A program made the position numbers and the translations under genes. The notes below the pieces were generated by a model, which saw only the letters and a list, made by a program, of their open reading frames with translations, was not told the origin of the DNA and did no database searches. A stretch of DNA of 64,000 nucleotides from an uncultured Eggerthella sp. (GTDB taxonomy: Bacteria; Actinomycetota; Coriobacteriia; Coriobacteriales; Eggerthellaceae), in NCBI GenBank assembly GCA_900542265.1, contig UQML01000010.1, forward strand, positions 1-64,000, read 5' to 3'. This document shows, piece after piece, positions 1 to 8,644 of this stretch (position 1 is its first letter; each line of letters begins with the position of its first letter).

Positions 1-10
1 TTTCATGGTA

Positions 11-61
11 GCGATGGGGTTGCTAAGACACGCAACCCTCACTAAAAGTCGAATCTCGTCA
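11..61 (+). repeat. 51-nt dispersed repeat, copy A
   Basis: This stretch aligns without gaps to 59407-59457, with 38 of 51 positions identical. The last 16 nt (46-61, AAGTCGAATCTCGTCA) are identical and the first six (GCGATG) match. Both copies lie in non-coding DNA. The function is unknown. The copy begins with the octamer GCGATGGG that recurs through the window. Confidence 0.6.
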
Positions 62-125
62 AAAATGCCCTCAAAAATCGAAAAAGTAGAAAATGTGTCA
101 CGTCAAAAACTTACACAATGCGTTA

Positions 126-848
126 TTAGGCAAAGCCCATAATCTCAGCCGGTGCGTCAATGAGCGCATCGGCTTTTGCTTGTATAAGGGCTTCTTTTGG
201 CTGATAGCCCCAGGTGCATCCCACTGCATACACCCCTGCTGCATGCGCACAGATTATATCTCCAGCAGAGTCACCAAAGTAAATGCAACGTTCAGGCTCA
301 ACCTCGAGCTCCTTCATAATAAGAAGCAGCCCCGCGGGATCAGGCTTGCGCGGAACCCCCTCACTCTCGCGCTCCCCATGCGCTACATCAATAAGGCGTG
401 GTTCGACCGTATCAAAACAGTGCGCCATTACATCATGCACGCCACCCTCAAACTTATTAGAAAGCACTGCCGTTTTCTTGCCCTGAGTATGAAGACGCTG
501 CAACGCCTCAATCACGCCGTCATAAGGCTTGGTGAGCGAAAGCCCGTACTCACCGTAAAGGGATTTAAACAGAGCAAATGCCTGCACAACCGTTTCAGAA
601 TCTGTACCCTCAGGACATGCTTTTTGCATCAACACAAGCGCACCGTTTCCCACATACGATAAAATCTCATCTCGGCTGCGCTCAGGAAAACCCATCTGCT
701 GCAAAGCTTTATTGGCCACCACGACAAGATCAGGCAACGAATCAATAAGTGTGCCATCCAAATCAAAGATGAAGGCGTCATAGCCAGCGTTTGATGTCTG
801 TTGTATTTGAGGTGCTGCTTGAGATGTAATGTAAGTTTCCATACCCAT
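126..848 (-). CDS. HAD-family phosphatase (phosphoglycolate phosphatase-like)
   Basis: A 240-residue haloacid dehalogenase hydrolase that would dephosphorylate a small phosphorylated metabolite in the cytoplasm. The N-terminal nucleophile motif FDLDGTLIDS lies at about residues 28-37, and the C-terminal acidic motif GDSAGD lies near residue 190. The region between them fits a helical cap. Length and motifs match the Gph/PgmB group, but the substrate cannot be read from sequence. An internal Met at residue 3 (842) is an alternative start. It stands alone on the minus strand, downstream of and well separated from the EamA gene. Confidence is high for the family and low for the substrate. Confidence 0.85.
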   Translation of the reverse strand: MGMETYITSQAAPQIQQTSNAGYDAFIFDLDGTLIDSLPDLVVVANKALQQMGFPERSRDEILSYVGNGALVLMQKACPEGTDSETVVQAFALFKSLYGEYGLSLTKPYDGVIEALQRLHTQGKKTAVLSNKFEGGVHDVMAHCFDTVEPRLIDVAHGERESEGVPRKPDPAGLLLIMKELEVEPERCIYFGDSAGDIICAHAAGVYAVGCTWGYQPKEALIQAKADALIDAPAEIMGFA

Positions 849-936
849 GGTTATACACCAACCATACGATTGATGATATGGGCGATGGGGTAAGCACTTG
901 CATTATTGCTGCTACGCTCGTACTCACGATTGGCGA

Positions 937-1866
937 CTACGTACTCATGCTCGTTTTTCGTATGCTTTTTCGTGAAGCACGCACGTTTTCAGAAATGATC
1001 AAGCCAGACAAGGTTAAAATCACCCCGACACATGAGATGAGTGTAACTGGTTCAGCAAGCACGATGGCAGCCGTAAGGACCGTAATCACAGGAGACATAT
1101 AGATATAGGCGCTTGTTTTGACTGCACCAATAGTAGTAACAGCAAAATTCCAAGTCACAAAACAGAGCGCTGATGCTCCTAACCCCAAAAAGAGAAGGTT
1201 CCCTACCACAAGAGGCTGAATGAGAAGCGATGGGTCAAACTCAAACCCAAGCGGAATTGCGCACGGGAGCATAATCACGAGTCCGTAAAAGAAGATACGG
1301 CGCGTTGTTAATATCACATCGTATCCCCAGGTGCTAATCTGTTTGATCAAAATAGAATAGGCTGCCCACACAAAGGCTGCTACAAAAGCAAGCACATCAC
1401 CTAAAGGATTAAAAGAAAACGCTTGCCCATTAAAACTAATCAGACAAATGCCTACCATCGCGACTACAAAGCCGAAAAAATAGCGCGCATGTGGTTGCTC
1501 TGCTTTGAGAAGTACACATGCCAAGAGTGCAACAAAAAAGGGGGCAACTGCTGCGATAACACCAACATTAGATGCCATGGTATAGGTAAGCGCAATGTTT
1601 TCGAGCAAATAGTAGCCAAACACCCCCGTCGCTCCTGCTGCTGCAAGAATGAGCTCTTGCTTGATTGGCAAATGTGTCAGACGCTTGGGACGCACGAGTG
1701 TAAGCACAATAAAGCCAAGTGCAAAACGGCAGACCAAAATAGTAATAGGTGACATACAGGTGAGCAGTACCTTAGTTGAAATAAAAGTAGTACCCCAAAT
1801 CGCAATGGTAAGGATAGCTGCGCAATGGCCAAGAGCTATCAGATTGATAGTGTGTTTGCTAGTCAT
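937..1866 (-). CDS. EamA/DMT-family membrane transporter
   Basis: A 309-residue drug/metabolite transporter-type protein with about ten hydrophobic segments arranged as two EamA repeats (for example the WGTTFISTKV stretch in the first helix). It probably exports a metabolite or drug across the cytoplasmic membrane; the substrate is unknown. I chose the ATG at 1866 because it overlaps the stop of the upstream AraC gene by 8 nt (ATGACTAG), a typical translational coupling, and because GGGG lies 7 nt upstream. A longer reading adds 13 atypical residues. The ribosome-binding stretch is itself a copy of the recurrent GCGATGGGG motif. The pairing suggests that the AraC protein controls this transporter. 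Confidence 0.85.
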   Translation of the reverse strand: MTSKHTINLIALGHCAAILTIAIWGTTFISTKVLLTCMSPITILVCRFALGFIVLTLVRPKRLTHLPIKQELILAAAGATGVFGYYLLENIALTYTMASNVGVIAAVAPFFVALLACVLLKAEQPHARYFFGFVVAMVGICLISFNGQAFSFNPLGDVLAFVAAFVWAAYSILIKQISTWGYDVILTTRRIFFYGLVIMLPCAIPLGFEFDPSLLIQPLVVGNLLFLGLGASALCFVTWNFAVTTIGAVKTSAYIYMSPVITVLTAAIVLAEPVTLISCVGVILTLSGLIISENVRASRKSIRKTSMST

Positions 1867-2704
1867 GCGATGCCCCATCGCTAACAAAGAGCGCACGATA
1901 CGCACCCGGCGTCAGACCCGTAATCCGTTTAAAGTAGTGAGAAAAATGACTTTGGTCAGCAAATCCAGTTTGTGCTGCTGCATCTGCTAACGTCACGCCT
2001 CTTTCCAACAAGGTACGGGCGTGCTCAATGCGCATACTCTCTACGTATAAATAGGGCGTGATGCCTTTTTCTTTCACAAATGCACGCATCAAGGTTGATT
2101 TGCCTACATTAGCATAAGCGCATAGAGCATCAAGACTTACCTGCTCACAACAGTGGTTCTGGATGTAAGTACATGCTTTTTCGACCACATCTCGTCTAGT
2201 CCCACCTGCCATTGATGTGTCGTCCTCACTCTGCCCATCGCCATACCAAGCAGAAAGATGTTCGATCAACTGGAGGAATTGTTCGGCATGATCAGCAGTT
2301 GAGGCATCGTTCATGATTGCCTGATGAAGCGCACAGAACCTATCGGCCGCTTCCTCATCCGCAATAACAGACGGCGAAAACATCGGAAGCACTCCTGCTT
2401 GGGTAAAGCCATGCGCCGCTTGCATCATCATTTCTTTAGGAATGTTAAGACCCCAATACTCGAGCGGTTCTTCACTCAACTGCGTGCAACCATGTGCTTC
2501 CGCAGGGTTAAACAGCAGCAAATCTCCTGGGTGCGCCTCATACTCAATACCGCCACAGGCAAGTCGACGCTTGCCTTGTTTAACAAGCCCGAATACATAA
2601 TGGTCGTGCACATGATTAGGAAAGGGCTCATCAAAACCACTGAAGCGAAATGCCTCAAGTCCAAGATGGGTATCGTATGCAGCTGTTCGTTTCCCCCTTG
2701 TCAT
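1859..2704 (-). CDS. AraC-family transcriptional regulator
   Basis: A 281-residue regulator with an N-terminal cupin-like effector domain (residues 15-95, with HVHDHY and HPGDLLLFNP typical of AraC_binding) and a C-terminal double helix-turn-helix (about 175-275, ending in the conserved FADQSHFSHYFKRITGLTPGAYR region). It probably senses a small ligand and regulates the overlapping EamA transporter, with which it forms a two-gene minus-strand operon. The start at 2704 has no strong competing start. The family assignment is secure; the ligand and target sites are unknown. Confidence 0.9.
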   Translation of the reverse strand: MTRGKRTAAYDTHLGLEAFRFSGFDEPFPNHVHDHYVFGLVKQGKRRLACGGIEYEAHPGDLLLFNPAEAHGCTQLSEEPLEYWGLNIPKEMMMQAAHGFTQAGVLPMFSPSVIADEEAADRFCALHQAIMNDASTADHAEQFLQLIEHLSAWYGDGQSEDDTSMAGGTRRDVVEKACTYIQNHCCEQVSLDALCAYANVGKSTLMRAFVKEKGITPYLYVESMRIEHARTLLERGVTLADAAAQTGFADQSHFSHYFKRITGLTPGAYRALFVSDGASHD

Positions 2705-2840
2705 GACGGCCTCTCTCGCCTCTCTCTATAACCTATAATCCCATACGTGCTGCATGCTTAGCGTCGTGGTTTGCTCTATAACTGATGCATCCTATTACAG
2801 CACGATACGCAGATAAAAGATTGAAAGATGTTGTCACTTT

Positions 2841-3857
2841 TCATGCACCAAGCGCGGCGCTCACCTCGTCAGCGAGCAATGCCACTTGTACTTGGGAGTC
2901 ATTGAGACACGGAATATAGATAAACTCACCTGAATGATGAGTGCAAAACTGTTCACGCAATTCAATTTCAATGTCGTAGAACGTTTCAAGACAATCAATG
3001 GAAAAATTAGGAGCAATAACAAAGAGTCTGCCGATGGGATTTTTGGACTCAAGCGTAGTAATTGCTTCAGAGACAAACGGATTGAGCCACGTTCTTCTCT
3101 TATCAAAACGACATTGGAAGCCAAGTGCCCAGTCGTCTTTTACAAGGCCGAGCTTATCCACGACAGCGCGTATGGTCTCTTTAGCCTGTTTGTCATAGGT
3201 ATCACCCGCATCAAGATCACACCGGGGAACAGAATGAAATGCAAACAGCAGTTTGTCACCTGGCTGCGTACCAAAACCAGCGTCTTGAACGCACTGGACA
3301 AGCGCACTGATATAGAGCGGATTAGTATAGTAGGGAGGCGCAACGTGAAGTGTGGGGAGAGAACACGCCAATGACGAAGACGCAGACGCATCCATCATCT
3401 GAAGGGCACCCATGGTTGCACGCGCACGATCTTCAACCACGCACGTTGTAGAATAAGCGCTTTGAGGATAGAGCGGCACAACAAGCACCTTATTGCATCC
3501 TTCATTTACACACGTTTGCAGCGCGTCTTCAATAGAAGGTGATCCATAACTGGCACAAGACTTTACTACAACCTCAAAGCCTCGAGATAGCAACTCCTCT
3601 TCAAGCTTGCGAGCCAACGATCCCATCGTCACCGTTAAAGGGGATCCTTTATCAGTCCAGATCAGAGCATACTTTGCTGCTGATTTCTTTGAACGTGTTG
3701 GCAAAATAAAGGCGTGTAAAATGAACTTCCATACATGCGGATTCATAGGCATGATGTGTTCATCAGTCAGAAATTCAGAAAGATATGCGCTCACCGCTTC
3801 AGGCGTGGGCGCGTCAGGAGATCCGGTATTTGCAAGTAATACCCCAACTTTAGCCAT
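2841..3857 (-). CDS. hemH: Ferrochelatase
   Basis: Inserts Fe2+ into a porphyrin at the end of heme synthesis. Many actinobacteria use coproporphyrin III as substrate (the CpfC route). From Met 3857 the protein is 338 residues, a normal length. The catalytic histidine lies in AFHSVP (H208) and the conserved glutamate in NPFVSEAI (E264). The start at 3857 follows a good Shine-Dalgarno AGGTGA; the longer reading adds 36 residues of unrelated sequence. No other heme gene lies in the window, so it may use imported or partly assembled porphyrin, which is inference. Confidence 0.92.
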   Translation of the reverse strand: MAKVGVLLANTGSPDAPTPEAVSAYLSEFLTDEHIMPMNPHVWKFILHAFILPTRSKKSAAKYALIWTDKGSPLTVTMGSLARKLEEELLSRGFEVVVKSCASYGSPSIEDALQTCVNEGCNKVLVVPLYPQSAYSTTCVVEDRARATMGALQMMDASASSSLACSLPTLHVAPPYYTNPLYISALVQCVQDAGFGTQPGDKLLFAFHSVPRCDLDAGDTYDKQAKETIRAVVDKLGLVKDDWALGFQCRFDKRRTWLNPFVSEAITTLESKNPIGRLFVIAPNFSIDCLETFYDIEIELREQFCTHHSGEFIYIPCLNDSQVQVALLADEVSAALGA

Positions 3858-4015
3858 GCGCTCACCTCTCTCCTTCTCATCAGATTCTAAAAGACGGGAT
3901 TTAAAAGATGGGATTTCTTTTATAGAAAATGGTCTCATGCAATAAGAAGGAGAGAAGTCACACACTCGGGGACGGCGCAGAAAGCGTACTTTAACGAAGC
4001 AATCAAATAGATTTA

Positions 4016-4046
4016 ATCACCATTTGATCACCATTTGATCACCATA
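4016..4046. repeat. 11-bp tandem repeat
   Basis: The unit ATCACCATTTG occurs at 4016-4026 and 4027-4037, and a partial third copy starts at 4038. The repeat forms the 3' end, including the stop codon, of the truncated decarboxylase reading frame, so it may mark the junction of the deletion that shortened that gene. Confidence 0.8.
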
Positions 4047-4159
4047 AACGCTCTTAGCAACGCGGAATGCTGCCCAAAGAGCACATCGTCATTAATTTCA
4101 GCAAACAGAGGAGCAAATTCTCCCAATTGATCATGTCCGGCGGTTTGTTTAATAGCCAT
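4028..4159 (-). pseudogene. Truncated carboxymuconolactone decarboxylase family gene
   Basis: A 43-codon frame whose first 29 residues (MAIKQTAGHDQLGEFAPLFA, then EINDDVLFG) look like the N-terminus of carboxymuconolactone decarboxylase/AhpD-type proteins. The rest of the family domain, including the CxxC-bearing region, is missing and is replaced by about 14 unrelated residues and a stop inside an 11-bp tandem repeat. A good ribosome-binding site (GGAAGG) remains. It is the third gene of the AKR-cupin operon, where a full decarboxylase is expected. I read it as a deletion remnant; a functional micropeptide is possible but unsupported. Confidence 0.65.
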
Positions 4160-4237
4160 AAGGATTTCCTTCCACGTTTAATATAACGACAATAAATTGC
4201 TGTATTTGACGATGAGGTTTTTGAGAAAACGATACGT

Positions 4238-4681
4238 TTACGGAAGAGCGTTGTATTGCTCATCGCTTACTGCTTCAAGCCACTCATTGGAGCAATCCGT
4301 TCCTGGTGCTTCAAAAGCAACATGAGAAAACCAACTATCGCGCGCAGCACCATGCCAATGCTTAACACCAGCAGGAATAAATACCACATCACCTGGATGA
4401 AGTTCACGCGCCTCCTCGTCCCAAAGTTGACACCAACCGCGGCCATCAGTGCAAAGTAAAATCTGACCGCCACCAGTTGTTGCATGATGAATATGCCAAT
4501 TATTACGACATCCTGGTTCGAAGGTGACATTGGCAATAAACTGCGTCTCTTTAGGGTTGGTCAAGGGGTTTAAAAACGACTCCCCAATAAAGTATTGCGC
4601 ATAGGCATCATTGGGCTCGCCTAAACCAAAAAGGCATTTTTCTGGTTTTTGAGAGTGAGTTTGAGAATTCGCTTCTGACAT
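4238..4681 (-). CDS. Cupin-domain protein
   Basis: A 147-residue single-domain cupin. Metal-binding motifs are visible: WHIHHATTGGGQILLCTDG (two His plus a downstream Gly-rich turn) and the second cupin motif HPGDVVFIPAGVKHWHG. It resembles the small cupins that accompany carboxymuconolactone decarboxylases and aldo-keto reductases, sometimes annotated as mandelonitrile lyase-like, but its reaction is unknown. It starts 12 nt downstream of the AKR stop with AAGGA as ribosome-binding site, so it belongs to the same minus-strand operon, probably under the divergent LysR regulator. Confidence 0.85.
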   Translation of the reverse strand: MSEANSQTHSQKPEKCLFGLGEPNDAYAQYFIGESFLNPLTNPKETQFIANVTFEPGCRNNWHIHHATTGGGQILLCTDGRGWCQLWDEEARELHPGDVVFIPAGVKHWHGAARDSWFSHVAFEAPGTDCSNEWLEAVSDEQYNALP

Positions 4682-4693
4682 GATGATCCTTCC

Positions 4694-5542
4694 TTACATT
4701 TGTTGGTCAAAGTCAGGCATCTGATTAATGAAAGCAGGTGCCTCATCAGGCACATCATAGTAGGGGCTTTGGGGAATGGCATCAATTGCCGCCATCTCTT
4801 CAGCAGAGAGCTCGAAATCAAAGATGTCGAGATTTTGGCGCATGTGCTCAGGGTTCAAGGTTTTAGGGAAAACAACATTGCCTTCTTGAATTGACCAACG
4901 CAAGCAAACTTGTGCTGGTGTTTTACCATGAGCTTTAGCAGCATCAACTATTGCGGGAATTTCTAAAAGGTTTGCATCCCCATGCCCTAATGGATACCAT
5001 CCCTCAAACACAACGCCGGTATCAGCCAACCAGTCTTTCATCTCGTGTTGGTTGCAGCGCGGGTTGAGTTCAACTTGAAGCACTTGAGGTTTTGTGGTTG
5101 CGACATCCAAAATTTGCTGATATTTTTCTCGCGGAAAGTTGGATAGACCAATTGCACGTACTTTGCCATCTTGCAATGCTTGCTCAAGCGCACGCCACCC
5201 ATCGGTATACGCACCATAGGGTTGATGGAATAGCATCAGATCAACATAATCCATCCCCAAACGACGAAGTGATGCATCGATTGCCTTTTTGCATGCCTCA
5301 TAAGGATAATCACGTGGCCACAATTTAGTCGTTACAAAAAATTGCTCACGAGGAATGCCGCTTTTGGCAATCTCTTCTCCGACAGCAACCTCGTTGTAAT
5401 ATCCATTAGCGGTGTCGATGTGACGAAAACCAAGTTCAATTGCTTGAGGAAGATGTTCATGTACCTCAGCACTTGTCATTTGAAAAACACCATACCCAAG
5501 CGCGGGAATTTTTACCCCATTTGAAAGCTCAAAATCAATCAT
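4694..5542 (-). CDS. Aldo/keto reductase
   Basis: A 282-residue NADPH-dependent aldo-keto reductase of the 2,5-diketogluconate reductase type. The catalytic tetrad is visible: D43 and Y48 in HIDTANGYYNE, K73 in TTKLWP and H106 in LMLFHQP. It probably reduces a small carbonyl compound in the cytoplasm. I chose ATG 5542 rather than the TTG one codon earlier because GAGG is well spaced from it. It is the first gene of a minus-strand operon with a cupin and a decayed decarboxylase, divergent from the LysR gene at 5739. Confidence 0.9.
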   Translation of the reverse strand: MIDFELSNGVKIPALGYGVFQMTSAEVHEHLPQAIELGFRHIDTANGYYNEVAVGEEIAKSGIPREQFFVTTKLWPRDYPYEACKKAIDASLRRLGMDYVDLMLFHQPYGAYTDGWRALEQALQDGKVRAIGLSNFPREKYQQILDVATTKPQVLQVELNPRCNQHEMKDWLADTGVVFEGWYPLGHGDANLLEIPAIVDAAKAHGKTPAQVCLRWSIQEGNVVFPKTLNPEHMRQNLDIFDFELSAEEMAAIDAIPQSPYYDVPDEAPAFINQMPDFDQQM

Positions 5543-5567
5543 CAAAAACCTCTTTTAGCGTCCATAT

Positions 5568-5593
5568 ACGAAAGTCACGTACGAAAGTTACGT
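5568..5593. promoter_or_regulatory. 13-bp direct repeats in AKR/LysR divergent promoter
   Basis: ACGAAAGTCACGT (5568-5580) is followed immediately by ACGAAAGTTACGT (5581-5593), with a degenerate third copy from 5594. They lie just upstream of the aldo-keto reductase start and about 150 nt from the divergent LysR start. They are a candidate binding site for LysR or another regulator. Inference only. Confidence 0.45.
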
Positions 5594-5738
5594 ACAAAAG
5601 CTCTCCGTATTGAATCCGTAATGATCTGTGCGTCTTATGACACTGTCTTATGGCACTTCTTATTCTGAATACAAACGCGGCTCGTGTACAATGCAGCTAC
5701 AAGAACTTACTATGTTGATTGTGCATACTGGAGACGCT

Positions 5739-6587
5739 ATGCAACTAGAACAACTGCAACAAATTGATGCCATTGAACGACACGGGACCATCTCAGCTGC
5801 GGCACAGGAGTTGCATATCTCGCAACCTGCATTAAGCAGATCAATGCAGCGTTTTGAACACGAATTAGGTCACCCTCTTTTTGAGCGCAGTAAAAATCAT
5901 GTATTGCTTAATCATGTCGGAGTAATAGTTGCTAAGCATGCACGAAGCGTATTGCGAGAAACGCAATTGCTCTTAGATGCGGTCGATGAGGCAAGTCGCA
6001 AATCACGTGCTTTACGGGTGGGAACCTGTGCGCCAGCACCTCTTTGGCATCTCACCGCGCGTATTGTAGAGCGCTTCCCAGGGGAGGTTTTGAGTTCTGA
6101 AATGATTACCGAGCGTGAAATCGAGCAACGCGTCCTTGATGGCAGTATTGATATGGGAATATCGCGCAAGCCTTTCTTGCTGCCTGTTATTGTGAACACG
6201 CCACTGATGACTGAAACTCTTTCTATAGCGGTACCCAAAACACATCCACTTGCGCAAAAAGACTGTGTTCATTTTGATGACATTAATGGATTAGAGTTTC
6301 TTCTCTTAGAAGACATTGGCGTTTGGCATGATTTCCACAAGCGTTATATGCCTGATTCTAACTTCATCAAACAAAAAGATCGTGAGGTGTTTTTGCAATT
6401 AGCCTATTCAAGCGACCTTCCCATTTTTGTCTCTGATATTCCGCTTCAAGACGGCCTCTATCCTGATCGTATGCGCATTCCTATTGATGAGCCCGAAGCT
6501 ACCTCAACGTTTTATCTCCTCACCAAAGAAAACGCTCCTGAAAAAATCCAACAAATTAGATCATGGATTAGAAGGGATCCTAGATAA
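5739..6587 (+). CDS. LysR-family transcriptional regulator
   Basis: A 282-residue LysR-type regulator. The N-terminal winged helix-turn-helix (residues 1-60) contains the family pattern GTISAAAQELHISQPALSRS, and the rest is a periplasmic-binding-protein-like effector domain. I chose ATG 5739 because GGAGA lies 5 nt upstream and homologues begin with a sequence like MQLEQLQQI; the longer frame adds 37 atypical residues. It is divergent from the AKR-cupin operon, which by LysR convention is its likely target. Confidence 0.88.
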   Translation: MQLEQLQQIDAIERHGTISAAAQELHISQPALSRSMQRFEHELGHPLFERSKNHVLLNHVGVIVAKHARSVLRETQLLLDAVDEASRKSRALRVGTCAPAPLWHLTARIVERFPGEVLSSEMITEREIEQRVLDGSIDMGISRKPFLLPVIVNTPLMTETLSIAVPKTHPLAQKDCVHFDDINGLEFLLLEDIGVWHDFHKRYMPDSNFIKQKDREVFLQLAYSSDLPIFVSDIPLQDGLYPDRMRIPIDEPEATSTFYLLTKENAPEKIQQIRSWIRRDPR

Positions 6588-6631
6588 ACACGCACTCTAT
6601 TGCCTACATGCAAAACAACAAATCCGTCTAT

Positions 6632-6883
6632 TTAATCACATGACTCCCAAGGTAAATGTTTTTCTTGAACGACTTTTTTTGCAAATATAATAAACGCTGT
6701 AGTTAGGTCAATACCGGCTTTCGTGCAAGCATCTTCTAGGATGCTCACACTCTCACTATCAAGCGGAATATGAACAACTTCTACACCAACTTCCTTCATC
6801 ATTGCTTTTGTACTAGAAACATCAATCTTGACATCGTTAATGAATAGTTCATCCGTGGAGTAATCTTTGGCCTCTTCCTGCAT
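6632..6883 (-). CDS. RelB/DinJ-like antitoxin (orphan or remnant)
   Basis: The C-terminal 45 residues (LEDACTKAGIDLTTAFIIFA then KKVVQEKHLPWE) resemble RelB/DinJ antitoxins, which form ribbon-helix-helix dimers that bind DNA and neutralise RelE/YafQ mRNA interferases. From Met 6883 (after AAGGGAAG) the product is about 83 residues; the N-terminal half is not recognisable. No toxin gene follows: a LysR gene ends at 6587 on the other strand. It begins 10 nt after the deleted MFS gene, so it is either an orphan antitoxin or part of the same decayed region. Confidence 0.5.
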   Translation of the reverse strand: MQEEAKDYSTDELFINDVKIDVSSTKAMMKEVGVEVVHIPLDSESVSILEDACTKAGIDLTTAFIIFAKKVVQEKHLPWESCD

Positions 6884-6893
6884 CTCTTCCCTT

Positions 6894-7631
6894 TCAGGCT
6901 GTTTGATTCCTTCTTGTAACTGAAATGTCTTTTCTCCATACAACAAGCGCGGCAATCAGGATAATGGCACCACCAGCCATACCAGCAAGAGCAACAAGAG
7001 AGCCTATAATGTCAAAACGTCCTGGGTTTTTCAAACGCACCTCAGGCATTGCAAACACGCCAAGCAAGAATGCTGCACCTACAAGAGGGACGTTGATTAA
7101 AAAGGCAGAATGCCAATTAAAGTGTTCTAGGAGAAACCCTCCCAGTAAAGGACCCACAGCCATACCGACAGCACTCACTGCAGACCAAGCAGCAACAGCA
7201 ATCGCACAATCTTTAGAATCAATAAAAATGCTACGAATCATTGATATTGTCACAGGCATAATCATGGCACCGCCAATGCCTAAAAATGCACGAATAGCAA
7301 TAAGTTGCTCAGGTTCAGTAACTAAAAGGACAAGAAGTGATCCAATACCAAAAATCAAAAACCCGGTTAAGAGCATTTTCTTGCGACCGAATCGATCGGA
7401 AAGTGAGCTTGTCGCAATGAGAAACCCTGCAAGTATCAATGAATAGATATCAACAATCCATAGTAATTGATCAGAAGTTGGCTTAACTTCACGCGTAATC
7501 TCGGGAAGCGCAATATTGAGAATAGTCAAATCAATAGAAACAACAAATTGACCAAGCAAAATAGCCGCAAGTGCAACCCAAAGTCTTGTTTTAGACACAT
7601 GGGGTGGCTTCATAATGATTGAATCATCCAT
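6894..7631 (-). pseudogene. MFS (DHA2-type) exporter with internal deletion
   Basis: A 245-residue frame. The first 230 residues match the N-terminal half of 14-helix DHA2 drug exporters (motif LSDRFGRKKML after helix 2, and motif C-like AVGMAVGPLLGG). It then jumps from about helix 7 (SLVALAGM) to what looks like the last helix and tail (AGGAIILIAALVVWRK), so roughly half of the usual 450-500 residues are absent, in frame. The start at 7631 has a good GGGAGG. Probably non-functional as an exporter. It lies downstream of two TetR-type operators and was probably the target of the divergent TetR. Confidence 0.7.
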
Positions 7632-7649
7632 AGTAAGACCTCCCTCTTT

Positions 7650-7907
7650 TTAAAACTCAATCGTATCTACAAGACCTGACTCAGAAACACCGTCTCCTAT
7701 CACGTCGATCTCATATCTCATGGATGGGGTAAAAACATAAACGGATCGATATTCGTAAGCACGTTTAACATTGTCAATTTCTTTCACAAAGCTATATTGG
7801 TACAGCGTCACTTGAGCGCCATCAATAACACGTGTTTCCTCATCATCAATTGACCACGCGGTAATATCTTGGTTTTTTTCAAGCTTTGTTGTAGTAATAA
7901 TGTACAT
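7650..7907 (-). pseudogene. Unrecognised short reading frame, probable gene tail
   Basis: A frame ending 18 nt before the MFS start. It can be read upstream to 7949, but that part runs through the two TetR operators, so the true gene, if any, begins inside or has lost its 5' end. The readable tail (YEYRSVYVFTPSMRYEIDVI then GDGVSESGLVDTIEF) looks like the C-terminus of a secreted or lipoprotein-like domain, but I do not recognise it. No convincing ribosome-binding site is visible. Confidence 0.3.
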
Positions 7908-7916
7908 TTGTACATT
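7899..7916. promoter_or_regulatory. TetR-type operator 1
   Basis: AATGTACATTTGTACATT has perfect 8-nt inverted arms (AATGTACA/TGTACATT) around a 2-nt centre. It is one of two such sites 42 bp apart between the divergent MFS and TetR genes. Confidence 0.75.
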
Positions 7917-7940
7917 ACAAAGGGTACCAGAATGATTTAT

Positions 7941-7958
7941 AATGTACAAGTGTACATT
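7941..7958. promoter_or_regulatory. TetR-type operator 2
   Basis: AATGTACAAGTGTACATT has the same arms as the site at 7899-7916, 42 bp apart (about four helical turns) and 15 nt before the TetR start. The pair probably mediates autoregulation and control of the exporter. Confidence 0.75.
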
Positions 7959-7973
7959 TTATTAATCTAAGCG

Positions 7974-8561
7974 ATGGGATCGTCAATGAATACTCCCGAA
8001 ACAGAACAACCGCGCAAACGCGCTCCTCGCAATCCTGAAAAACGCAAGCAGATAATTATTAATGCAGCAGCTTCTCTTATCGCCCAAGAAGGCAGCAATA
8101 AACTTACCCACCGAAAAGTTGCTGAGCTTGCAGGCGTCCCTCTTGGATCAACAACCCAATATTTCAAAAGCATTGACGAGTTAAAGCGAGCGGGACTCTC
8201 TCAGCTAGCACAAGAAATTGAACAGGAATACAATGACATGTTTCTAGTTATTGCAGAGAACAAGTCGCGCAACAACGTAATAGCTGATGCAATTAACGCA
8301 TATCTCTCTGAGCCAAAAACACTACGAGCAGATGCCGCTCTCTATACCGCCGCAATAGAGGATCCTGAAGTGCGTACTATCACTAAGAAAAGCTTTGAAT
8401 CTTTTCTTGCACGTTGTGAGCCCTACATGGAAATTGAACAGGCCAAAATTCTTTTTGCCTTTGTTGAAGGAGCTGTTATCAATTCGTGTTTTATGGATGT
8501 ACCATATGATTCCCACACAATAGAAACTGCAGTAAATCTCATTTTAGGCAATACGCGATAG
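7974..8561 (+). CDS. TetR-family transcriptional regulator
   Basis: A 195-residue TetR-type repressor. The N-terminal helix-turn-helix (about residues 20-70) reads INAAASLIAQEGSNKLTHRK and VAELAGVPLGSTTQYFKS, and the C-terminal ligand domain is of normal length. It is divergent from the MFS gene, and two identical-arm inverted repeats lie just upstream, so it probably represses itself and the exporter until a drug-like ligand binds. The start may be ATG 7974, which lies within a GCGATGGG octamer, or ATG 7986, which is slightly better spaced from GGGA. Confidence 0.88.
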   Translation: MGSSMNTPETEQPRKRAPRNPEKRKQIIINAAASLIAQEGSNKLTHRKVAELAGVPLGSTTQYFKSIDELKRAGLSQLAQEIEQEYNDMFLVIAENKSRNNVIADAINAYLSEPKTLRADAALYTAAIEDPEVRTITKKSFESFLARCEPYMEIEQAKILFAFVEGAVINSCFMDVPYDSHTIETAVNLILGNTR

Positions 8562-8644
8562 AGACGGAAAGTTTCCAACAATCTTATACAATGAGATCAA
8601 GTAATCTCTATAACGTCACAGAGCAATTGCCTGAAAGGCATTTT

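Noticed and set aside
93..662. Long open frame on the plus strand opposite the HAD phosphatase
   Set aside because: It lies entirely over the phosphatase, has no family motif, and its composition is that of a reverse-strand shadow.
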